Source: Kribbella steppae
GTDB lineage: Bacteria > Actinomycetota > Actinomycetes > Propionibacteriales > Kribbellaceae
Length of the DNA: 64,000 nt
Reading direction: 5' to 3'
Assembly: GCF_004342025.1 (NCBI RefSeq)
Contig: NZ_SLWN01000007.1
Span: forward strand, 339,709 to 403,708
Shown here in pieces: positions 1 through 8,306 of this stretch. Every line of letters starts with the position of its first letter. The first letter of the stretch is position 1. Made by a program: the position numbers and the translations under genes. A model generated the notes under the pieces. The model did not search any database. It saw only the letters and a program-made list of their open reading frames with translations, and was not told the DNA's origin.

Positions 1-1314
1 ACCGCGGGTCGGTTCGTCGAGCAGCAGGAGCTTCGGCTCGGTCAGCAGCATCCGGCCGAACACGACCTTCTGCTGGTTGCCACCGGACAGCGTGCCGACT
101 TCGTCCTGCAGCCGGCCGAACTTCAGCCGCAGCCGGCCCGCCATCCGCACCGACGCGGTCCGTTCCATCCGCCGCGCGATCACGCCCAGCCGCCCGTACG
201 ACGGCAGGCTTGAGACGACCGTGTTCGCGAGGATCGAGTGGAACAGGACCAGACCGGACGTACGACGGTCCTCGGGGACGAAACCGATGCCGTGGGCGAG
301 TGCCTGGCGTGGTCGGCGAGGGCGGATCTCCTTGCCCTGCAGGACGATCCGGCCGGTCTGGGTGCCTGCGGGCGCAACGCCGTACAGGGTCTCGAGAAGT
401 TCGGTGCGGCCGGCGCCGAGCAGGCCGGCCAGGCCGACGATCTCGCCGGAGCGGACGGTCAGCGAGATGCCTTCGGGGTCGCGGCGGCCCGGGCGCGGGC
501 GACGGGCTTTCACGGCGAGGTTGTCGACCCGGAGGAGTTCGTCGCCGGTGTCGGCGTCGGGGGTGGTGAACATGGTCTGCACCGGACGGCCGACCATCGC
601 CTCGACCACTTCGGCGGTGCTCAGCTTGCGCGGGTCGAAGCTGGTCACGATCTGGCCGTTGCGGAGCACGGTCGCGCGGTCGGCGACCTTGGCGATCTCC
701 TCCATCCGGTGCGAGATGTAGACGATGCCGACACCGGACCTGCGGAGTTCGCGGATGACGTCGAAGAGGCGCTCGACCTCCGAGGTGGTGAGGGCGGAGG
801 TCGGCTCGTCCATGATCAGTACGCGGGCGTCGAGGGAGATCGCCTTCGCGATGGTGACGAGTTGCTGCTCGCCGACCCTCAGCTCACCGACCGGCCGGCG
901 CGGGTCGAGTTTGACGCCGCTGCGTTCGAGGAGGGCGCGGGACTCGCGGTCCATCCGGCGGCGGTCGACGGTGTGCAGCTTGGTGCGGAGTTCGCGGCCG
1001 AGGAAGACGTTGTCGGCGACCGACAGGCCGGGGACGAGGTCGAGTTCCTGGTGGATCATCGCGATGCCGGCCGCCTGCGCGTCGGTCGGTCCACCGAAGT
1101 GGACGGGCTCGCCGTTGATCTCGATCGTGCCGTCGTAGTCGGTGACGTCTCCGGACAGGATCTTCATCAACGTGCTCTTGCCGGCGCCGTTCTCCCCCAG
1201 CAACGCGTGCACCTCGCCCGCGCCTAGGGAGAAGTCGACCTCCCGGCACGCTTGCACCCCGCCGTACCGCTTCCCGATCCCGGACATTCGGACCAGGCCG
1301 GCGCCCTCGGCCAT
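1..1314 (-). CDS. Sugar ABC transporter ATP-binding protein, RbsA/MglA type (3' end outside window)
   Basis: Energises import of a monosaccharide or related ligand from the cytoplasmic face. The 438 visible residues hold a first ATPase domain (Walker A GENGAGKST at about residues 40-48, degenerate signature LRVGEQQ, Walker B LIMDEPTSAL) and a second domain with the family's altered P-loop GLLGAGRTE and signature LSGGNQQK, followed by LLLLDEPTRG at the window edge. Two fused ATPase domains of about 500 residues are typical of this family, so 60-80 residues are missing. ATG is chosen because GGAGG lies 5 bases upstream. It is the first gene of an operon running off the left side, presumably with its permease and binding protein. 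The ligand cannot be read from the sequence. Confidence 0.93.
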   Translation of the reverse strand, partial: MAEGAGLVRMSGIGKRYGGVQACREVDFSLGAGEVHALLGENGAGKSTLMKILSGDVTDYDGTIEINGEPVHFGGPTDAQAAGIAMIHQELDLVPGLSVADNVFLGRELRTKLHTVDRRRMDRESRALLERSGVKLDPRRPVGELRVGEQQLVTIAKAISLDARVLIMDEPTSALTTSEVERLFDVIRELRRSGVGIVYISHRMEEIAKVADRATVLRNGQIVTSFDPRKLSTAEVVEAMVGRPVQTMFTTPDADTGDELLRVDNLAVKARRPRPGRRDPEGISLTVRSGEIVGLAGLLGAGRTELLETLYGVAPAGTQTGRIVLQGKEIRPRRPRQALAHGIGFVPEDRRTSGLVLFHSILANTVVSSLPSYGRLGVIARRMERTASVRMAGRLRLKFGRLQDEVGTLSGGNQQKVVFGRMLLTEPKLLLLDEPTRG

Positions 1315-1444
1315 AACACCTCCGCCACCCGAGTAATCGATTTCCCGGACGCTAGACCGCCCCCTGGCTGCCCGTCAACCCCTCACCACCCGACCGGCCC
1401 GAACCGTGACTGGATGCCGGCCGCCGACGGCAGCTCCTCGGGGT

Positions 1445-1537
1445 GCGGACCGCCAGGCCACCACAATCAGCACGACGCCGCCCGCACGAGCGTGAACTCG
1501 CGCGGGCGGCGTCCGTTGTGATGGCCTGGCGGTCCGC
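1445..1537. repeat. 93-bp palindromic repeat, copy 1 (nested hairpin, terminator-like)
   Basis: Two 22-base outer arms (1445-1466 and 1516-1537, starting GCGGACCGCCAGGCC) pair with one mismatch. A second perfect 12-base stem is nested inside (GACGCCGCCCGC at 1474-1485 with its complement at 1502-1513). It ends 4 bases beyond the stop codon of the substrate-binding protein gene, so it probably ends that transcript. Related copies lie near 11.5 kb and 44.9 kb. Confidence 0.85.
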
Positions 1538-1540
1538 CCC

Positions 1541-3049
1541 TCAGCTCCCGGAAACGGTGACCTTCGCGAACAACGGTCGCCCACTCGGCGGCATCACGAA
1601 GTCCTGGACTCGGGAGCGGACTGCGGAGTTGGAGGCCAGGTCGGCGGGGAAGATGCCGACCGCGTCAGACCACAGGATCTGGCCGGCCTCCTGGTAGAGC
1701 TTCGGGCGCTGGGCCTGGTCGACGGACGAGCGGGCGTCGAGGAGGAGCTTGTCCAGGGCCGGGTTGCAGTAGCCGTTGCGCTTGGCGGTGCAGACGTACA
1801 GGCGGGCGAGCGTGTAGTCGGCGTCGCCGGTGCCGGTGACGTTGGTCTGCAGGTTCATGTCCCAGTTGAGCTTGCCGAAGTCCTCCAGCCACTGGGCGCG
1901 TTCCTTCTCCAGCGGCTTCACGGTGACGCCGATCTTGGCCCAGTCCGAGATCATCGCCTGCGCCAGCGCCCGGATGTTCGGACCACCTTCCAGCGGCCAC
2001 TGCATCGACGTACTGAACCCGTTCGGGAGCCCCGCCTCGGCCAGCAACTGCTTCGCCTTCGCCGGGTCATAGGGGTACGGCGACAGCTTCGGCGCACCGA
2101 TCACGCCCTGCGCGAGCGGCGCCTGCGCCGGGGTGGCGAGATCGCCGAACAGATCCTTGACCGTGCTCTCCAGGTTGAGCGCGTGCCACATCGCCTGCCG
2201 GACCCGCTTGTCGTCGAACGGCTTGCGGTTGGAGTTGAACCAGTCGAAGTAGTACGTCCAGCTCGGCGTCGTCGAGTAGCTGATCCCGTCACTGCTCTTG
2301 ACCGACCCGATCTGGTCCGGCGGAATCTGGGTGAGGACGTCGACCTCGCCGTTCTCCAGCGCGGTGATCCGCCCGGCGACCTCCGGGATGTTCACGAACT
2401 CCAGCTTGCTCAGCTGCGGCGCACCATCCCAGTACGACGGATTGGCCGCGAGCTCGAGCTTCTCGTCGGGCTGAAACGCCGCGACCGTGAACGGCCCGCT
2501 CCCGATCGGCTTGTTGAAGAACCCGTCGGCGTTGATCTTGCCGGCCGGCCCGATGAACAGCAGCGTCAGCGAACTCAGCAGCGTGCCGAGCGGCTTGCTC
2601 GTCTTCACCGTGACGGTCTGGTCGTCGGTCGCGGCGAACGACGTCACCGTCGCGTAGAGCGGGACGAGCGGACCGTCGAGCTTCGTGTGCCGTTCGTACG
2701 ACGCCACGACGTCCTTCGCGGTGAACGGCGTACCGTCGGAGAACTTCACCTCGGTGCGCAGCTTGAACACCCACGTGGTCGGGTCCGGGTTCTCCCAGGA
2801 GGTGGCGAGTACCGGGACGATCTTGCCGTCGTCGACCCGGACGAGCGGTTCCATGATCTGCTGGATCGCGGTCTGCACGGCCTCCTCACCGGCGAACTTG
2901 TGGGTGTCGAGCGACACCGGGAACATCGCCGGTGCGTACCGCAGGACCTGTTCACCACTGCTCGGTTCACTCGCCGGCGAGCAGGCGCTCAGCCCGGCCG
3001 CCACGGTGGTCAGGGCGGCCAGCGCCCCGACGATTCGCTTCCTCAACAC
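1541..3049 (-). CDS. ABC transporter substrate-binding lipoprotein, peptide/nickel family (SBP_bac_5)
   Basis: Extracytoplasmic receptor for the ABC importer encoded upstream in the same operon. The N-terminus is a lipoprotein signal with lipobox L-S-A-C and Cys23 as the lipidation site. At 502 residues it has the usual length for DppA/OppA-like proteins, and motifs such as VRVDDGKIVPVLATSWE, TTWVFKLR..VKFSDGTPFTAKDV and the late YDPAKAKQLLAEAG are typical. It is the last gene of the operon, 28 bases after the EEP gene, and is followed by the 93-bp hairpin. Oligopeptides are the default ligand guess. The two phosphatase genes just upstream leave other ligands open. Confidence 0.9.
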   Translation of the reverse strand: MLRKRIVGALAALTTVAAGLSACSPASEPSSGEQVLRYAPAMFPVSLDTHKFAGEEAVQTAIQQIMEPLVRVDDGKIVPVLATSWENPDPTTWVFKLRTEVKFSDGTPFTAKDVVASYERHTKLDGPLVPLYATVTSFAATDDQTVTVKTSKPLGTLLSSLTLLFIGPAGKINADGFFNKPIGSGPFTVAAFQPDEKLELAANPSYWDGAPQLSKLEFVNIPEVAGRITALENGEVDVLTQIPPDQIGSVKSSDGISYSTTPSWTYYFDWFNSNRKPFDDKRVRQAMWHALNLESTVKDLFGDLATPAQAPLAQGVIGAPKLSPYPYDPAKAKQLLAEAGLPNGFSTSMQWPLEGGPNIRALAQAMISDWAKIGVTVKPLEKERAQWLEDFGKLNWDMNLQTNVTGTGDADYTLARLYVCTAKRNGYCNPALDKLLLDARSSVDQAQRPKLYQEAGQILWSDAVGIFPADLASNSAVRSRVQDFVMPPSGRPLFAKVTVSGS

Positions 3050-3077
3050 AGGGGTTCTCCTTTGCAGGGCAGGGCTC

Positions 3078-3857
3078 TCAGGTGAAGGTGTAGGTGGCGG
3101 CGACCGGGTAGTGATCGGAGGGGGCGCGGCCGTCGTGGAAGAACTCGACGACCTCGCTGGTCCGCGCGGCGAGCGGGCCGCGGGCGAAGATCCAGTCGAT
3201 CGCCTTCGGTGGTGAGGCGAGCGGTGACAACCTGGTCCCGATCGGACCGGTCGCCACTGTCGGCACCACCGGATGGGTCACGGGGGAGTGCCGGCCGAGT
3301 GCGGTGAAACTGTCCAGGAACCCGGCGTTGCCGAGCTCCCACTGCGGTGGGCCGATGTCGTTGATGTCGACGGTGAACAGGCACGCACCGTCGCCGGCCA
3401 GCCGTTCCAGTGCGTCCGCGACAGCCCGGGCCTGACCGACCCGGCGGTTGCCGAGATCGGCCCGCTCGTCCGCATGCCCGGGCCAGGTCAGGTGCGCCGT
3501 ACTGAACGTCAGTTCGTGCCCGTCGGCCGAGCGAAGCCGGACCCAGAACAGGCGCGCGTCGGGCGAGAGGATGCCGACATCCTCGGCGCCGGACTCGATC
3601 GGCGTGAACAGGTCGCGCCGCCACCACAGGTTGCTCTGAGTCTCCCAGCCTGCCGGCCCATCGACGCGATCGTGGGCCGGCAGCGCGTCGTCGAGCAGCT
3701 TGCGGGTACTCGGGCGGAGTTCCTGTACGGCGAGCAAATCCGGCGGACGGGTCGTGAACAGCGCGGTCAGCGCGTCCCGCCGGTTGTCGAGGTGGAAGTC
3801 GGCCCACAGGTTGTAGGTCATGGCCACGAAACTGAAGTTGCTCAGGGCAATCGTCAT
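3078..3857 (-). CDS. Endonuclease/exonuclease/phosphatase (EEP) family hydrolase
   Basis: A metal-dependent phosphoesterase of the DNase I/sphingomyelinase fold, 259 residues. Fold motifs appear in order: TYNLW near the N-terminus, LLAVQELRP with the metal-binding Glu, STAHLTWPGH, VDINDIGPPQWE in place of the usual GDxN, and the C-terminal IDWIFARG and SDHYPV with the catalytic Asp-His. There is no signal peptide, so it should be cytoplasmic. Its ATG overlaps the stop of the histidine phosphatase gene (ATGA), indicating translational coupling. The substrate is unknown. In this operon it may hydrolyse a phosphodiester that the ABC system imports. Confidence 0.85.
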   Translation of the reverse strand: MTIALSNFSFVAMTYNLWADFHLDNRRDALTALFTTRPPDLLAVQELRPSTRKLLDDALPAHDRVDGPAGWETQSNLWWRRDLFTPIESGAEDVGILSPDARLFWVRLRSADGHELTFSTAHLTWPGHADERADLGNRRVGQARAVADALERLAGDGACLFTVDINDIGPPQWELGNAGFLDSFTALGRHSPVTHPVVPTVATGPIGTRLSPLASPPKAIDWIFARGPLAARTSEVVEFFHDGRAPSDHYPVAATYTFT

Positions 3858-4489
3858 GAGGCTTCTCCGGATCCGGCGCCCGTCGACGTCGGCGCGTTGT
3901 AGGCAGTCAGCGTTGTTACCGCGAGTAAGTCGTCGACCTGGAGGGTCGTCAGCGAGCAGTTCACCGGCGGGTCCAGCGTCACTTCACCGCCCGGCGGCAG
4001 CCGCAACGTCGAAGCGGTCGCGACCCGGATCGGCCCACCATGCGTCACAACGAGGACTCGGTGAGCACCAGCGCCGGCGATGTCGCGGATCGCGTCCCAC
4101 ACGCGTTCTCGCAACTGGGCAAAGGTTTCGCCACCGCCCCGCGCGACATCTTCGCCGCGTGCGAACGCCGCGACGACATCGGGCTCCTCGGCCAGTACGT
4201 CGGCAAACGTCCGCCCGCCCCAGGTCCCGACGTCGATCTCCCGCCACCGTTTGTCGATTAGCACCTGCGGTCGGTCTTGGCTGTCGACGTACGGCTGGAG
4301 GGTCTCGGTCACCCGTTGCAGGTCGCTCGCGACGATCTGATCGAACGGTCCGGTGGCCAGCAGGTACTCCGCGGCCTGCTTGGCCTGCTGGTGTCCGAGT
4401 GGGCTCAGGCCCGTGCCCTGCTGGCCTTGGTATCTGTCCTCCGCGTTCCATAGCGACTCGCCGTGCCGGAGCATCACAAGTTCGGTCAT
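3854..4489 (-). CDS. Histidine phosphatase family protein (phosphoglycerate mutase-like)
   Basis: A 211-residue cytoplasmic phosphohydrolase of the branch 1 histidine phosphatase superfamily. The catalytic LRHGESLWN lies at the N-terminus, with the nucleophilic His at about residue 8. The general-acid region WREIDVGTWGGRT and the second catalytic His in VVTHGGPIR are present. The start is set at the ATG in ATGA overlap with the upstream ATPase stop. A start 12 codons further up would run into that gene. It overlaps both neighbours by 4 bases, so it is clearly part of the ABC operon. Cobalamin/ribazole phosphatase-like or sugar-phosphate activity are both possible. Confidence 0.88.
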   Translation of the reverse strand: MTELVMLRHGESLWNAEDRYQGQQGTGLSPLGHQQAKQAAEYLLATGPFDQIVASDLQRVTETLQPYVDSQDRPQVLIDKRWREIDVGTWGGRTFADVLAEEPDVVAAFARGEDVARGGGETFAQLRERVWDAIRDIAGAGAHRVLVVTHGGPIRVATASTLRLPPGGEVTLDPPVNCSLTTLQVDDLLAVTTLTAYNAPTSTGAGSGEAS

Positions 4490-5511
4490 CGGCCTGCCCC
4501 CGCAAGCTCGACGGCGAAGTGACACGCGGCTGGGTGGAGGTCGAGTCGCGTCTCCAGCGGCGGCTCTTTCCGTGCACAGATGTCCTCGGCCTTCCAGCAG
4601 CGGGTGCGGAAGCGGCAGCCGGATGGCGGATCAGCCGGTGAGGGCACATCGCCGCCGATGATGATCGGCTCGCGGACCGGCTTGTCCCACGGCTTCGGAT
4701 CCGGAACGGCGGACAGCAACGCCTGCGTATACGGATGCAACGGCCGGTTGAACAACTCGTCCTGCGTCGCAGTCTCCACCACCCGGCCGAGGTACATCAC
4801 CGCGACCTGATCAGAGATATGCCGTACGACGGACAGGTCGTGCGCGATGAACAGGTACGCCAGGCCGAGATCGCGGCGCAGATCCGCGAGCAGGTTGAGC
4901 ACCTGCGCCTGCACGGACACGTCGAGCGCCGATACAGCCTCGTCGCAGATCACCAGCTTCGGCCGCAACGCGAGGGCCCGGGCGATCCCGATCCGCTGCC
5001 GTTGACCGCCGGAGAACTGATGTGGGTACCGCTGCGCGTGGTCCGGGTTCAGGCCGACCCGCTCGAGCAGTTCACGCACCTCGACCCGGAAGCGGTTGCG
5101 CGGTACGACGTCCGGGTGGATCTCCCAGGCCTCGCTGATGATCTGCTCGACGGTCGCGCGCGGGTTCAACGACGCGTACGGATCCTGGAAGATCATCTGC
5201 AGCTGCCGGCGCACCCGCCGCATGGAGGCCTTGGGCAACGAAGTCAGTTCCTCGCCCTCGAACAGGATGCTGCCCGAGCGAGCCTTCTCCAGCCCGATGA
5301 TGGTCCGTGCCACGGTCGACTTGCCCGACCCGGACTCCCCCACCAATCCGAGCGTCCCACCCGCCGGGATGTCGAAGGACACCCCCGCGACGGCCTGGAT
5401 CTGCCCGACTGTCCGGCGAAGCACAGCGGACCGCAGCGGAAAGGAGGTGTGCAGATCGCGCACGGAAAGGAGAGGTTCGGGACCGGCGGAGGGTGGCAGC
5501 TCAGTGCGCAT
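4486..5511 (-). CDS. Oligopeptide/dipeptide-type ABC transporter ATP-binding protein (DppF/OppF-like)
   Basis: One of two ATPase subunits of the importer, 341 residues. Walker A GESGSGKST is at about 58-66, the Q-loop region is MIFQDPYASLNPR, the signature is FSGGQRQR, Walker B is LVICDEA, followed by the H-loop Asp-His in FIAHDLSVV. The C-terminal Cys-containing extension (SGCRFRTRCW..C) is the oligopeptide/dipeptide transporter domain. The N-terminal start overlaps the end of the preceding ATPase gene by 11 bases. It forms a heterodimer with the DppD-like subunit beside it. Confidence 0.95.
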   Translation of the reverse strand: MRTELPPSAGPEPLLSVRDLHTSFPLRSAVLRRTVGQIQAVAGVSFDIPAGGTLGLVGESGSGKSTVARTIIGLEKARSGSILFEGEELTSLPKASMRRVRRQLQMIFQDPYASLNPRATVEQIISEAWEIHPDVVPRNRFRVEVRELLERVGLNPDHAQRYPHQFSGGQRQRIGIARALALRPKLVICDEAVSALDVSVQAQVLNLLADLRRDLGLAYLFIAHDLSVVRHISDQVAVMYLGRVVETATQDELFNRPLHPYTQALLSAVPDPKPWDKPVREPIIIGGDVPSPADPPSGCRFRTRCWKAEDICARKEPPLETRLDLHPAACHFAVELAGAGR

Positions 5512-6490
5512 CCGTCAGGACTCCTTCCGGGTGGTGGCAGGCCGCGCGGTGGAGGTCGGGGCGACCGGGGAGCGCCAAGAGCGCGGGTTCCTCTTCGGCG
5601 CAGAGGGTGTCGGCGTAGCGGCAGCGGGGGCGGAAGGAGCAGCCGGATGGGAGGTCGAGCAGATCTGGCGGTGCGCCTTGGATCGGGGTGAGGCGTTCGC
5701 GCTCACCGCCGAGGATGGGGACCGAGCCCATCAGGCCCGCGGTGTACGGATGGCCGCTGTGTTCGTAGACCTCACGGATCGGCCCGGTCTCGACGACGCG
5801 ACCGGCGTACATCAGTACGACGCGGTCGGCGACGTCAGCGACCACGCCGAGGTCATGCGTGATGAGCACGAGCGACATGCCCTCCTCGGCCTGCAACCGG
5901 CTGAGCAGGTCCATGATCTGCGCCTGCACGGTGACGTCGAGCGCGGTCGTCGGCTCGTCCGCGATCAACAGTCGCGGCGACAACGCGAGCGCCATCGCGA
6001 TCATCACCCGCTGCCGCATCCCGCCGGAGAACTGATGCGGATAGTCGTCCAACCGCTTCGATGCCGCCGGAATCCCGACCCGTTGCATCAACTCCAGCGC
6101 AGCAGCACGAGCCTCCTTCCGCGACGCACCCCGGTGCCGCCGGAACATCTCCCCGATCTGCGCACCGACCCGGAACACCGGATTCAGCGAGCTCAACGGG
6201 TCCTGGAACACCATCGCGATCTCACGTCCGCGCAGGCCCTTCGCCGTACCGGGTGCCAGCAGGTCGCGGCCGTCGTACTCGATGGACCCGTCAGTGATCC
6301 GGCCCGCCGGCTTGGGCACGATGCCCATCACGGCCTGGGCGGTGACGCTCTTGCCGCTGCCCGATTCGCCAAGCAAGGCAACGGTCTCGCCCGGAGCGAC
6401 CTCGAAGGACGCGCCGTCGACCGCGGTCACTGTGCCGGCGGACGTGGCGAACTCGACCCGGAGGTCGCGGACACTCAAGAGGGCACTCAT
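5501..6490 (-). CDS. Oligopeptide/dipeptide-type ABC transporter ATP-binding protein (DppD/OppD-like)
   Basis: Second ATPase subunit, 329 residues. Walker A GESGSGKS is at about 41-48, MVFQDPLSSLNP is at the Q-loop, FSGGMRQR is the signature, LLIADEPTTALD is Walker B, and ITHDLGVVAD holds the H-loop. The C-terminal SGCSFRPRCRYAD..C region matches the oligopeptide transporter C-terminal domain. The start codon directly abuts the permease stop (next base), so the two are translationally coupled. Confidence 0.95.
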   Translation of the reverse strand: MSALLSVRDLRVEFATSAGTVTAVDGASFEVAPGETVALLGESGSGKSVTAQAVMGIVPKPAGRITDGSIEYDGRDLLAPGTAKGLRGREIAMVFQDPLSSLNPVFRVGAQIGEMFRRHRGASRKEARAAALELMQRVGIPAASKRLDDYPHQFSGGMRQRVMIAMALALSPRLLIADEPTTALDVTVQAQIMDLLSRLQAEEGMSLVLITHDLGVVADVADRVVLMYAGRVVETGPIREVYEHSGHPYTAGLMGSVPILGGERERLTPIQGAPPDLLDLPSGCSFRPRCRYADTLCAEEEPALLALPGRPDLHRAACHHPEGVLTDAH

Positions 6491-7387
6491 TCACAGACTC
6501 CTCAGCCGCGGGTCGTAGCGGTCGCGCAACGCGTCGCCGAGGACGCCGAGCGAGACCACCAGGAAGGCCAGCGCGATCCCCGGCACGGTCGAGATCCACC
6601 ACGCGTCGGCGAGGTAGTTGCGCCCGTTCGCGATCGTCACGCCCCAGCTCGGCGTGCTGGCCGGCGTACCAAGCCCGAGGAAGCTCAACGACGCCTCGGC
6701 CAGAATGACGTGCCCGATCTCCACGGTCGCCACCACCAGCACCGGGGCCACACACGCCGGCAACACACAGCGCGAGATCAACCGCCACGTGCCCGCGCCC
6801 AGCGTCCGGGACGCGTCGACGAACTCACGCCGCCGCGTCGACAAGGCCTGACCGCGCGCGACGCGGGCGAACGTGACCCAGTTCGATACCGCCAGCACGA
6901 TCACCACGTTCACCACCGAGGGACCGAGCAACGCGGCGATGAAGATCGCCAGCAGGATCGAGGGAAACGCCAACTGGATGTCGGCCAGGCGCATCAGTAC
7001 GCCGTCCAGCCAGCCGCCGAAGTAGCCGGCGGCCAGTCCGATCGTGACCCCGATCGTCCCGGCCAGTACCAGTGTCGCCAGCCCGACCGCGATCGAGATC
7101 CTTGCCCCCTGCAACATCTGGGCGAGCAGGTCCTGGCCGACCTGGTCGGTGCCGAAGATCGCGAACGACCCGTCGGACAACCGGCTGAACGGCGGTTGGA
7201 GCCGGTCCGCCGTCCGAGTGTCGACCGGGTTGTACCGGACCAGCCACGGTCCGAAGATCGCGGCCACGACGTACACGGAGATCACGGCGAAGCCGAAGCG
7301 GATCCGGGCCGAACCGGCCCTGGCCCGGCGCCGGCTGCGCGCGATCGGGAGCGTTGCTGTTCTCACATCCACTGCCACTTCAGTCAC
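6491..7387 (-). CDS. ABC transporter permease, DppC/OppC-like
   Basis: Membrane-spanning subunit, 298 residues, with a cytoplasmic Arg-rich N-terminus, a first membrane segment (FGFAVISVYVVAAIFGPWLV) and about five more. The periplasmic-side sequence FGTDQVGQDLLAQMLQGARISI is the hallmark of DppC-type permeases, and the EAA loop is present as EIGHVILAEASLSFLGLG. It overlaps the DppB-like gene by 8 bases. Confidence 0.95.
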   Translation of the reverse strand: MTEVAVDVRTATLPIARSRRRARAGSARIRFGFAVISVYVVAAIFGPWLVRYNPVDTRTADRLQPPFSRLSDGSFAIFGTDQVGQDLLAQMLQGARISIAVGLATLVLAGTIGVTIGLAAGYFGGWLDGVLMRLADIQLAFPSILLAIFIAALLGPSVVNVVIVLAVSNWVTFARVARGQALSTRRREFVDASRTLGAGTWRLISRCVLPACVAPVLVVATVEIGHVILAEASLSFLGLGTPASTPSWGVTIANGRNYLADAWWISTVPGIALAFLVVSLGVLGDALRDRYDPRLRSL

Positions 7388-8306
7388 CAGCCAGGCGGAC
7401 CCGCGGGTCCAGGAAGCCGTAGAGCAGGTCCACGAGCAGATTGATGAAGACGAAGATGGTTGCCACCAGCAAGATCGACGCCTGGACGACGCCGTAGTCG
7501 CGGCGGCCGATCGAGTCGATCAGCAGGCGGCCGACACCCGGCCAGGCGAACACGGTCTCGACGATCACGGTGCCGCCGAGCAGTGCCCCGAACTGCAGGC
7601 CGACCACGGTGACGATCGGGATCAGCGCGTTCCGCAGGGCGTGGACGAGGATCACGATCCCCTCGCCGAGCCCTTTCGCCCGGGCCGTTTGCACATACCC
7701 CTCGTGCACGACCTCGAGCAGACCGCTGCGGGTCAGCCGAACGAGGATCGCCAGGAACGGCAGGGCGAGCGTGATCGTCGGCAACACAAGATGCGACCAC
7801 GTCCCTGAGCCGGCACTCGGCAACACCTGTAGGCCGCGCGCGAACACCAGGATGAGCACGATCCCGAGCCAGAACGACGGTGTCGACTGCCCCATCAGCG
7901 AGAACACCGAGATAGACCGATCCACCCAGCTGTTCGCCCGCAGGGCCGCGATCACCCCGAGCGGCAACCCGATCAGCAACGACAGCAGCAGTGCGGTCGA
8001 GGCGAGCTGGATGGTGGCCGGAACCCGTTGCAGGACAAGGCTCATCGAGTCCGCGTTCAGCCGGAACGACTGCCCGAAGTCCAGGTGCACGACGTTCGCC
8101 AGGTACGTCGCATATTGCTGGATCAACGAGTGGTCGAGCCCGAGCTGCGCCCGCAGTGCGTCGACCTGCGCCTGATCCGCATCGGGCCCGAGCATGATGT
8201 ACGCCGGGTCGCCGGGGACCAGCCGCAGTACGACGAAGATGATCGTCACCGCGCCCCACAGCACGAACAGCGAGAAGAACAACCGCCGGACGACGTACGC
8301 CCCCAT
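7380..8306 (-). CDS. ABC transporter permease, DppB/OppB-like
   Basis: Partner permease, 308 residues from the chosen ATG, beginning MGAYVVRRLFF. Typical features are VPGDPAYIMLG after the first membrane segment, the QLGLDHSLIQQYATYL region, TPSFWLGIVLILVFA, and the EAA-type loop YVQTARAKGLGE. The ATG shares one base with the IclR stop (TGATG), which settles the start. A longer reading would extend 30 residues into the IclR gene and is rejected. Confidence 0.95.
   Translation of the reverse strand: MGAYVVRRLFFSLFVLWGAVTIIFVVLRLVPGDPAYIMLGPDADQAQVDALRAQLGLDHSLIQQYATYLANVVHLDFGQSFRLNADSMSLVLQRVPATIQLASTALLLSLLIGLPLGVIAALRANSWVDRSISVFSLMGQSTPSFWLGIVLILVFARGLQVLPSAGSGTWSHLVLPTITLALPFLAILVRLTRSGLLEVVHEGYVQTARAKGLGEGIVILVHALRNALIPIVTVVGLQFGALLGGTVIVETVFAWPGVGRLLIDSIGRRDYGVVQASILLVATIFVFINLLVDLLYGFLDPRVRLAGD

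Noticed and set aside
1445..1537. Insertion sequence ends
   Set aside because: Inverted arms only 93 bases apart with no transposase gene between; at most a non-autonomous palindromic element.
3820..4641. 273-codon plus-strand frame opposite the histidine phosphatase
   Set aside because: Shadow of coupled minus-strand genes; Arg/Pro/Ser-rich with no domain.
5096..7444. A 782-codon plus-strand open frame opposite the ABC transporter genes
   Set aside because: It is the antisense shadow of two ATPase and one permease genes, is full of Arg/Gln/His/Asp from high GC, and has no recognisable domain.
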